Below, one piece after another: positions 55,319 through 64,000 of a DNA stretch of 64,000 nucleotides. The stretch lies in the NCBI GenBank assembly GCA_029204225.1, contig CM055108.1, positions 13,019,955 through 13,083,954 on the forward strand. Direction: 5' to 3'. How positions within the stretch are numbered: the stretch's first letter is position 1; each line of letters begins with the position of its first letter. The position numbers and the translations under genes were made by a program. This stretch comes from Diphasiastrum complanatum. Lineage: Eukaryota; Streptophyta; Lycopodiopsida; Lycopodiales; Lycopodiaceae. The notes under the pieces are model-generated. The model ran no database searches. It worked only from the letters and a program-made list of their open reading frames with translations, and was not told where the DNA came from.

Positions 55319-55324
55319 TGCAAC

Positions 55325-55450
55325 GTCTGTCCGAAGTTCGACGTTAAACAGGGCTTCAGGGACATTTTATGGTCGGGACCTAAAAACTGGGAGATGTTTC
55401 GGAGCCCCCGTGCTGGTACGCAAAATTTCGACTGCGTATTGTAGCGTGTT
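55325..55450. repeat. Third copy of the 51.5-kb direct repeat
   Basis: Shares gtccgaagttcgacgttaaa, cagggcttcagggacat and 'gtcgggacctaaaaac' with 51552-52063, and 'agcccccgt' with about 52200. Confidence 0.75.
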
Positions 55451-55460
55451 GAAGTAGTGC

Positions 55461-55684
55461 CATAAGTAATTAGTAAGCTGTTGAAGTTCATCCGGGGAGA
55501 AACCGATCTCATCAACCGAGTCATAGTAGTGTATAGGTCTTGTGGTTTTCTGTAGTGAATGACACAGTTTTGCATAAGTAGTTAGTCAGCTGTTGAAGTT
55601 CATCCGGGGGGAAGTCGATCTCATCGTATAAGTCTACATAGTAGTGTGTCGGTCTTGTGGTTTTCTGTGTTGAGAGCTTGTCAC
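55461..55684. repeat. 112-bp tandem duplication
   Basis: Two units start cataagtaattagtaagctg (55461) and cataagtagttagtcagctg (55573). Both include gttgaagttcatccgggg and end with ggtcttgtggttttctgt. 'ctcttctggtgagct' words recur just after. Confidence 0.85.
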
Positions 55685-55982
55685 TCTTCTGGTGAGCTCT
55701 AATTTCCTCCAGAGACTTCTGGTCCTGAGAACTTATCACTCTTCTGGTGAGCTTTCACCTCTCCCCAATCCTCTGGTGAGCATTCACTTCTTTGAGACAG
55801 TCACTGATGCACCCTAAGCCCTAAACCAGTAATATGTTTGCCATGCAAACCATCTTCACTCGAAACCACCCTCAGATCTTTCTTTGCCGCTTTTTTGGAG
55901 CTTAGTTCCCAATGAAGGTTCGTAATAATTTATGAACTGCTCATTAGTCATGGTTGTTTAGTAATATCTTAGTTATGAGAGG

Positions 55983-56218
55983 CATGGCCCAGTGGTTAGG
56001 TCTGTTGCAAATTGTTTTGGTACCGTTTTCCTATTTTTTAATAGGAGGGGGCAGGTGGGTGCCAAACACCCTCTGATAATTAATTTTGAGGGAAAAACAG
56101 GGGCCATAAATTGCTTTTATTTTGCTTTTAAGATGGGGGACAGTGTGGGCAGGTGCCTGTATTTTTTTTTTTGAATTTTTTTTTTTTTGAGAAATTCAGA
56201 CTCGTCCGCCATCTGCTT

Positions 56219-56252
<34 letters not shown>
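55983..56252. repeat. Dispersed module, copy 2, and (TA)n
   Basis: Matches 53097-53260, then reads 'gactcgtccgccatctgcttcctta' into a TA tract (56223-56252). Confidence 0.65.
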
Positions 56253-56256
<4 letters not shown>

Positions 56257-56319
56257 ATCGCGATTCGGGATTTTCCCAGAATCGTGTAGAATCGATTTTT
56301 TTTTTTTTGAAATTTTTTT
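56253..56319. repeat. Word block 'gaatcgcgattc', left side
   Basis: After the (TA)n tract: cagaatcgcgattcgggatt, agaatcgtgtagaatcgatt, then a T run up to the TIR at 56320. The same word type is present beyond the right TIR of this element. Confidence 0.65.
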
Positions 56320-56961
56320 AGGCAATATGGGTATCAGATGAAAGCTCTGATCGAGGGGATTATAATTGTGTAGTTTGCCGACTGTTTCGGGTGCGAAACA
56401 CCAAAAAGTGTGTTTTCACTCGGGGAGTTGGAAGGCCAAATCATGGCAGCCCCCGGACCCCGTCGTTGGGGGACGTTGCCCCCAGAACACCCCATCAGGG
56501 GGCTACCGCCCCCCGGACCCCTTGCTTCTCGAGGGGCTACCGCCTCCTGAACCCCCCCGTTTCCTGGGGGGCTACTGCCCCCGAACCCCCTAGAGCTTCA
56601 TGCTATATAGACACTGTAGATAAAAATGCCACCGCCCCCCTGTAGATAAAAATGGGGTCCAAATGCGCGCCGAGAAGGGCCCAATATTTATGCCCCCAAC
56701 TATATGTACATTGCATTCACATCTCCAGTGAACCAATTGCAAAAGTGATCATCATCCATACAGTTGATAGTTCAAACTGTAGCATTACCATTTACTGAAA
56801 ACCAGAGCAAATGACAACCGGATAGCTACTGAAAATAAGATCTGTTTGTGCCTCATCTACTGCACTTATGAGAGGCAAAACACTGGTTTGACCATTGATC
56901 CTTAAAAAAAATTTCAGCAATAAGCTATTTTTCCAAAAAAAAAAATTATTTTTTATTTTTT

Positions 56962-57069
56962 TTTGCGATTCTGGGTCGCGAATCACAATTCGCAGAGTCG
57001 CGACCCGCGAATCGCAGACCCAACAAATCGCGATTCACTGTAACTATGATATCTATATATATATATCTA

Positions 57070-57126
<57 letters not shown>

Positions 57127-57300
57127 CATGCGCGTCCATCTTGGACCTGGAAGCATCCGACTCCCAGACGCGTCCACCTTTTTTTTCAGTTTTTTTGCTA
57201 GTTTATGAGGGGGAAAAAAAAAACCGCACCCGGGGTGGACACGTCTGGACCCGAACACGGGTCCTGGGCGTCCACGTCCGCCCCTTTCATCTTTGAATTA
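56962..57300. repeat. Nested word blocks and (TA)n inside element 1
   Basis: A 'gcgattc/gaatcgc' block (56964-57036) ends actatgatatctatata. The TA tract is 57047-57122. Then tcagacatgcgcgtccatc begins a 'gacgcg' block to about 57290. Confidence 0.65.
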
Positions 57301-57325
57301 TATATATAGATATATATATATATAA

Positions 57326-57545
57326 GGAAGCGGACCCCCGGCGCGAAAGCGCGTCCGAAAACGCGGACGCATCCGGGGTGGACGCACTTTTAAAAAAAGA
57401 AGAAGCTTTTTTAGTGTATTTAACGCCGAATGCGGACGCGAGAAGGCCGCGTTCGGCCCGAACCCTCGTGTCTGATATATAATGTATGTATGTATATATT
57501 GATATCTTAGAAATCCGTTCCGACCCTTTTGGTCGGAACGTACTA
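57326..57545. repeat. GC-rich block flanked by TA, then a 'gttcc' palindrome
   Basis: taaggaagcggac (57324) to ccctcgtgtctgatata (57465-57481) is one complete 'gacgcg' block element. The palindrome gttccgacccttttggtcggaac follows at 57516-57538. Confidence 0.7.
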
Positions 57546-57799
57546 TACGTTCTAAAATGAGCTGGGTTGGAAAGTTTTTATAAAAGACAGTTCTCTATCT
57601 CTATCCCACTAGAACCATCTGTGATCGTAACAGTTTTGAATTTTTATCCTTGACAAAACCCAACATGGATTAATGCACCTGAATTGGACCATCCTGTTCC
57701 CAAAACATTCAGCAAACCACACAGTAATATTGCTCTTAAATACAGCTTTCATCTGATACCCATATTGCCCAAAAAAAAATCAAAAAATAAAACACGATT

Positions 57800-58250
57800 A
57801 TGGAAAAAATCCGAATTGCGATTTGGACTGCAATTCTGGACCGCGATTCAGATTGTGGTGCAACTATACTTTGAATCATCAATACCTACATATTATTAGG
57901 GATCTGTCGGCTCCTGCAGTAAATAAAAAAATTTACAAAATTTACTATCAACACCCCCCATCCCAAAACCTATTTTTTGACACCCATATCCAAAAAAAAA
58001 AAAATTTTGCGTTCCAGGGCAACGTTCTAAGACAAAATCCTGAAACACGTTCCGGAACGCCACGTGCGTCTGTGATATATATATTTATATAGATCATGAT
58101 TGCAGCAAAACGCATTCCGTTGTCCGAAGCACTATTTAATTTTTTTTTTTGTATATGCAATATATGCTTGCCACGTTCCGAAACACGTACGGAAACACGT
58201 TCCGGGACTCTGGTTCAAAACGTGATCCTGGAATGTTTTTTTTTTTTTCT
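57800..58250. repeat. Word blocks 'cgattc' and 'cgttccggaacg'
   Basis: Right-side block of element 1 (ccgaattgcgatttgg, gaccgcgattcag). Then a different block, with acgttccggaacgccacgtg (about 58049) ending gtctgtgatatatata, and acgttccgaaacacgtacgg, aaacacgttccgggact (58175-58210). Confidence 0.65.
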
Positions 58251-58739
58251 AATATGGTATTCCACAAAATAGGTTTTCTTATGGGGGATTTGATGGTAAT
58301 TTTTGCAAATTTTTTAATGTATTGTAGGAGCCTACAAATCCCTGATAATACCTAAGTATTGCCGATTCACTGATTCATGATGCATTGATTCACTGATTCA
58401 TAAGGACGGGGGCCTGTGCTCATCAAATTGTCATGACCATGACTTGTGATTGAATAGCCACGTCAAGTGTTTGACGATGATCCTGCATCAAAGGTTGACA
58501 ACAATCAACTCAATGGGCTTCTCCCTTATGGTCTAATTTGAACTTGATGTCGAGGTCAGTTGTGTTGTAGTTGAACTTGAGAATGGTAACTATTAGGAAT
58601 GAGAATGCTTTGGAAGTTCAAGCAAATTGGCATCATAGGCCTCATTGGACCCAGTAGTAACTCTTAAAGAATTGACAGAAAAGATATCAAAAGTAACACG
58701 ACAAGCCACTCTGATTTTCAACCTTGATAAAATCTTACA

Positions 58740-58844
58740 AGCATTGTTGCACCCACACTGGACCACATTGTACCCGAAACATTCGACAACCTACATAAAT
58801 GAACTGCCCTTAATAAATGCTTTACTTTGATACCCATATTGCCC
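58740..58844. repeat. Single TIR end of a third element
   Basis: aatgctttactttgatacccatattgccc (right-type end). Farther inward it shares 'cgaaacattcgacaacctacataaatg' with the right ends of the other two. No matching left end was found nearby. Confidence 0.6.
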
Positions 58845-58889
58845 AAAATATAAAACAAAGGTTTCTCAAAAACGCTCCCCCATTTCAAA

Positions 58890-59255
58890 AACGCGTTTCT
58901 ATATAAATATATATATCTAAGGAAGCGGGACCCGGACGCGAACGCGCGTCCGTGTCCACGTCTAGATGCGGACGACCTTTTTTTTTTTTTTAATTTTTTA
59001 ATTTTTTTTAAAAAAAAATGGCCTCCGGATCCCCAGACGCATCTGTTTCTTTTTTTACGTCCGACCCCGCGTCTGGGGGTCGGACGCGTTCGGGTCCGGT
59101 CACCGGACGCGGACGCGGACACGGGCATTTCTGCCCGGACCCTCATGTCTGATATATATATATATATATATCTAAGGTAGCGGACCCTGGACGCGGATGC
59201 GTCAGGGGTGCGTTCGGGGGTCCGGACGCGTCCGCCGTTTTTTTTTTAAAGCATC
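58890..59255. repeat. Two GC-rich 'cggacgcg' blocks between TA tracts
   Basis: Block a runs from tctaaggaagcgggacccgg (58917) to ccggaccctcatgtctgata (59134-59153), about 237 bases with T/A-rich middle. After 20 bases of TA, block b starts tctaaggtagcggaccctgg (59171) and ends near 59240. Ends are alike in both. Confidence 0.75.
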
Positions 59256-59750
59256 GATTGTGGCTCTGTTGTTTTAGTTTCAGTAGTTTGTCTCTAGCAG
59301 GCGGTCTACCATTGTACTCAGATGATTTTTCACATTATATACAGTGTTTGGCGTACATGTCGCTCTGTACATGCAATGCTGTATTTTCAATCTTATGTCA
59401 AATTCTATGTGCATGTGTGAGTCCTATTTTCAATTAATTTCGATTGAAGTGAATGTTAGCTTCACATAAATGCACCTACATCATGAGCACAACAATTACC
59501 CCTACACCCCAAACGACATTTCATAAACACATGTAATACATTTGCATTTAAAAAAATTACAGAGATTGCATTTCACATGACCAGGCTCGCGTTGCACAAA
59601 AAGTAACTATGTATTGATTCAACCGTTGTATAAAGATAACAATACATATCCTGTCTTTTTTTTTAAGCAGCCCTCTAGTTATTTGTCGCGCCCTAAACTG
59701 CCGAAAACTACATAGCAACAGTCTGCCACATACGGCTGGACCTTATCTAT
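59256..59750. other. No gene seen
   Basis: AT-rich, no supported coding sequence. Confidence 0.4.
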
Positions 59751-59754
59751 TCTA

Positions 59755-60130
59755 AACATTCCTACTGATCTTCCACCGACTCCTCGCCCTCGTCAGGTGC
59801 ATTGTTTTGTCGCTCTCGCTCTGCCTCCTGGTTAGCCCGACGTCTGGCCGCCTTTCCCTGACCATGATGAGCTGCCGTCGTGTGAAGTTCATTCCGATCT
59901 GCTCATCCAAATCCAGCTCGACAACAGGGACAGATGCCACAACGGGGGCGGGTGGCTCCGGTTCCGGATTTCTTTGCCGAGTCTGTCGCAGCATCTCTCG
60001 GATATCTGCCTCTTGCTTCCGATGTCTTTCGTTGTGCCTTCAGATATCTTCCTCAAGCTTCCTCCTGGCTTCGCCCTCGGGCTTCGGTGGTATGCGCTCT
60101 GCCATCTCGATCGACCTTCTCCTCACAGCA
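59755..60130 (-). pseudogene. Charged coiled-coil-like coding fragment
   Basis: Minus strand: MAERIPPKPEGEARRKLEED, RHNERHRKQEADIREMLRQT, PPAPVVASVPVVELDLDEQI, FTRRQLIM. After a frame change it continues RRRANQEAERERQNNAPDEG and ends SVEDQ with a stop. One stop interrupts the first part. Strongly charged, probably coiled coil with an acidic end. I do not recognise it; a transposon-encoded C-terminus is possible. Confidence 0.4.
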
Positions 60131-60562
60131 CCCTGGTCCTTGAACACCCTCTCACAACACCCTGGCTCTCAAAGAGCCTCTCACAGCCTGTCACCAGCTC
60201 TCGCTTGCTCTCTCACTGTCTATCACTAGCTCTCTCACAGCCTCTGAAAATGCCGACCACAATGGCATTTTGAGTGCTTATTTATTCCCACAGCCTGATC
60301 GGCCATGTGGATCCCCATCATCCCTCCATGTGCCTCTGTACCTGCCCCCATGTGATGCTCCCCCCCTGTGTTGCTTTCCCATTGGCCCCATGGTCTGCTC
60401 ACCCACAGTGCCCATATGTCGTTGCACCAGTCCCCTGCACCATGTACTGTACCCTCTTTTTTTACACCCAGAACACTCCTTTTTTTTTTCCATTTTTTTG
60501 ACCTATTTTGGTAGGTAACAGGCAAAAAATAAATATTAAAAAATATTTAAAAAAAAATATTA
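60131..60562. other. 'ctctcacagcc' repeats and GC-rich spacer
   Basis: Imperfect 'ctctcacagcctctcac' words at 60148-60245. No gene is supported. Confidence 0.5.
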
Positions 60563-60690
60563 AATATGGTACCACGGATCCCAGGGCGGTACCGTACCGG
60601 CGGTACCACTGATATGGTACCGGCAGTACCATACCAGCGGTACCAGAGGCCACTATGATATATATATATATATATATATATATAAGACAT
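60563..60690. repeat. 'ggtacc' palindromic word block and (TA)n
   Basis: About ten 'ggtacc' or 'gcggtacc' words between 60566 and 60643, ending gaggccactatgatatata into TA (60658-60684), then taagacatgcgcgaccaccc. The same word type and end recur at 62730-62842. Confidence 0.8.
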
Positions 60691-61651
<961 letters not shown>

Positions 61652-61943
61652 ATTACTTTGTTATGAATGTCATCTAAAACTTTTGTCCATTGTGGAGATG
61701 TTAAGAAATTGAGTTGTGTAAGCTAACACCCACAATTTGGTGCCACAGGACCCTTGTGTTGTTTGTTGAGTTGCAGAGTAACCAAACAAAAGGTCAACAT
61801 TTTTGCGTGTTTTGATGTGCTTGTGTGGTGTGCATCCTCGATTCCATAGCTTGAGGAAAACAATTGCAACAAAATTGCTGCTCACAATTTTAAACTCCAA
61901 AGTGGTCCTTTGGAACTTCGATATTCTCTTAAGCAGGTAAATG

Positions 61944-62127
<184 letters not shown>

Positions 62128-62133
62128 TCAAGT

Positions 62134-62673
62134 GGGCAATATGGTTATCAGCTTGAAGTTGTTGACGAGAGCAGTGCATTTATATAGGTTGCCGGTTTTG
62201 ACGAGAGCGAACAACCAAAGGACCAAGGGGATGCAAAACACCAAAAAGTGTGTTTTCGCTCAGGGAGTCAAACCCCAAATCATGAAGAGGTCGTACTGTC
62301 GGGGCCGGGGCCCGCCGTTGGGGGTCTTTGCCTCCCAAACCCCCTGTCGGGGGGCTACCCCCCCGGACCCCCCTTTTGTCGGGGGGCTAACGCCCCCCGA
62401 ACACCCCAAGACTTGCTGCTATATAGAAATTGTAATCTAGCCATCTCATAACCATCATGGTCTCACAGTAGACCCTATACTAACAACCGTGCTCAGTAAT
62501 GGCTTCTCCTCATAACAGGGGCCTTACAGATCTGAGCTCACGGTTAACTAGTGACTACTAAACTGAGAGGTGCATTATTTAGTTGTCTAACACAATTTGT
62601 AGCTGAAAGCACCGGCAACCTGCATAAATGCACTGCTCTCGTCAAGAGCTTCAAGCTGATACCCATATTGCCC
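62134..62673. mobile_element. Short TIR element 2 (540 bp)
   Basis: The left end gggcaatatggttatcagct and the inverted right end (62604-62673) match for about 65 bases, including 'gacgagagcagtgcattta' and 'aggttgccgg'. Inside, aacaccaaaaagtgtgttttcgctc and 'ccccc(g)gacccc' palindromes recall element 1. No coding sequence, so it is non-autonomous. Confidence 0.75.
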
Positions 62674-62725
62674 ACTAATTTTTTTTTTTAAAAAAAATAA
62701 TTTTTTTTAAAAAGAAAAAATTAAA

Positions 62726-62845
62726 AAATGGTGCCGCCCTGGTACTGCGGATTTTTGGGCGGCACCATAATGGCGGTACCACCATTATGGTACCGCGGTA
62801 CCATAATGGCGGTACCGCGTGCCACTATGATATATATATATATGT
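62726..62845. repeat. 'ggtacc' word block, second copy
   Basis: Words gcggtacc, ggtaccgc and 'ccataatgg' palindromes, ending gtgccactatgatatatata. Lies to the right of TIR element 2 after an A/T-rich stretch. Confidence 0.75.
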
Positions 62846-63284
62846 GTATATCGTGTACTATCGTCTATAAATTAAAAAGCATTTATTAAACCGTTTTTAG
62901 TCATGAAAACAATTTAACTTTAAAAGAAAATCTGCAACTATTTAATAAAGGGCCGATACAATTTTTAGTATTTGACAAAAATAGGGTCCTTGTAGTATTT
63001 AAAAAAATCTCGAAAAATCACCATGAGATCCCCCATAATACATCTTACAATTTAAATTTCATGTTGCAAAAAATGAAGGGGGTTCGGGCCTAAAAATCCA
63101 GAACGTTTTTAGAACGTGTACTGCATCTGCACACACACACACACACACTCACATATGATATTGTTACCAGTACACTTAGTAATGTAACCTAGCAAGTTGA
63201 GAACCAGGTTGGCCAGCTTGTGTAGGTACATGTACACAGGAAAAGTAATTGGCTATCTCAACACTTCGGTTGATGAATGAAGTT
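62846..63284. other. No gene seen
   Basis: AT-rich. A short (CA)n run lies at about 63131-63148. Confidence 0.45.
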
Positions 63285-63430
63285 GAAAAAGTCGGAGACT
63301 TTGGAGACTTCGATGTGGAGTGACTTGATTGTGTAAGAAGTCGAGGAAGTCGGAGACTTGATTGTTGAAGAAGTCGAGGAAATCCAAGAAGTCGAGGAAG
63401 ACGGAGACTTGATTGAAGAAGTCGAGGGCA
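63285..63430. repeat. Imperfect tandem repeat 'gaagtcgaggaagtcggagacttgattg'
   Basis: About four imperfect units, with internal 'gaagtcgagga' words. Confidence 0.8.
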
Positions 63431-63722
63431 GATCAGTCGGGAATTGGGTCTATGAAGCAACTTTACATCCTCTGGTCCCTTTCAGTGATTCTTTCCAATT
63501 TGATATGGAGGCATTGTGACAAAGTCTTATTGATTTTCCCTTCCCAAATCGCTCTAGTTAATCAGAAGTTATACATGTATCATTTTCTAGTGTCGTTTAA
63601 GTGAAACTTCGGTAAATTTAAACGATCTAGTGAAACTGTAACTCACTTGTGTTCTTGTGAAGGTCATTTATCATGTTCTATGATGGATGACTCATATTGT
63701 TTTTGTTTTTGTGTTGTCGTAG

Positions 63723-63820
63723 GTGCTCTATGCTGCTAATGAGAGGGATCATGATTGTTGCTTTTATGTCCATGGGACAGGAGTCCATGCTTATTTTGCA
63801 GTTTCTGAAGATGGGCAAAG
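63723..63820 (+). CDS. Internal exon of an unidentified gene
   Basis: A 98-base open segment lies between a strong acceptor (ttttgtgttgtcgtag) and a strong donor (caaag/gtaagt). It reads VLYAANERDHDCCFYVHGTG, then VHAYFAVSEDGQR. Codon use and splice sites look intact. I do not recognise the protein. Flanking exons lie outside the window or could not be found to the left. Confidence 0.5.
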
Positions 63821-64000
63821 GTAAGTGCTACGTGGCACCATGATGTGAAAAGGCTTGTCCATTCTTCCACGTAACAGCTTAATTTTCATCGGTGCAAGCT
63901 TCTGTGAAATTGTTATTAGGTTTTGTAAATACTATGCTTCAAGCATGTGTGGCTGATAGTGGTATATTCCCTATGTTCATGGCATAGGTCCAGTCATGTA

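Larger units (their letters stand above)
56320..57770. mobile_element. Short TIR element 1 (about 1.45 kb)
   Basis: The left end ggcaatatgggtatcagatgaaagct is the inverse of the right end agctttcatctgatacccatattgcc (57744-57769). The inverted match continues loosely to about 75 bases. No coding frame is seen. Inside are G/C-rich 'cccccggacccc' palindromes (56448-56590), a hairpin-like aacaccaaaaagtgtgtttt (56398-56417), and nested word blocks and TA tracts (56962-57122, 57300-57545). Confidence 0.7.

Overview
This window looks like nuclear DNA from a land plant with a large, repeat-rich genome. GT-AG introns are frequent. Plant-type retrotransposons carry initiator-Met-type primer sites. One multi-exon gene is of a kind I recognise from plants, and (GA)n and (TA)n tracts are long. 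A fern or other seedless plant seems likely, but that is an inference. There are no bacterial, organellar or rRNA genes. Almost everything recognisable is a transposable element (TE), usually decayed and often nested.

Layout. 1-8.5 kb: a Ty1/copia RNase H fragment (-), exon-like pieces of an unidentified minus-strand gene set in an AT-rich region full of 'agtaccaaa' words, then a copia 5' LTR with primer site and broken gag (+). 8.5-16 kb: a (GA)n tract, a short intact three-exon gene of CACTA-transposase type, a Ty3/gypsy RT fragment, a long GC-rich foldback, a CACTA C-terminal fragment and a tRNA-type SINE (-). 16.6-24 kb: a plant gene of the conserved 'LVPEWLK ... LRSLGW-EEEINAF' type. Its five visible exons keep matching splice phases, but intron 1 holds a copia element and the coding sequence has one stop and one frameshift. 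24.8-29 kb: a second SINE, a copia LTR with primer site, and a LINE (-). 29.4-35.1 kb: two sister copia elements in tandem (-). 36-39.2 kb: a gypsy-like LTR element abutting the second copy of the 6-kb copia LTR.

39.6-48.1 kb is the most unusual part. Two genes converge: a plus-strand gene of unknown function (39671-41005), and a minus-strand gene (43749-41671) that joins a histone H3-like/CENH3-like domain, with an H3-like N-terminal tail, to a Ser/Pro-rich linker and a C48 (Ulp1-type) cysteine protease. About 13 copies of an 18-bp motif (GCGCG-YY-RA-WYCG-MTATT) lie in its introns, in one coding exon, in its 5' flank, and in a 295-bp tandem repeat just upstream. Farther out are a CCHC ORF1 fragment and part of a transposon protein with a THYMH/SxQGMEKSH domain.

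49-64 kb: a 130-bp perfect-looking hairpin, dispersed direct repeats, a multi-exon hAT transposase fragment cut by a (GA)n tract, and a dense cluster of short TIR elements joined to (TA)n tracts by blocks of a repeated palindromic word. The word differs between elements. The window ends with one well-formed exon of an unidentified gene (63723-63820).

The genes form no pathway. Only the 39.6-44.8 kb unit looks like a functional system, and in this copy it carries stops.
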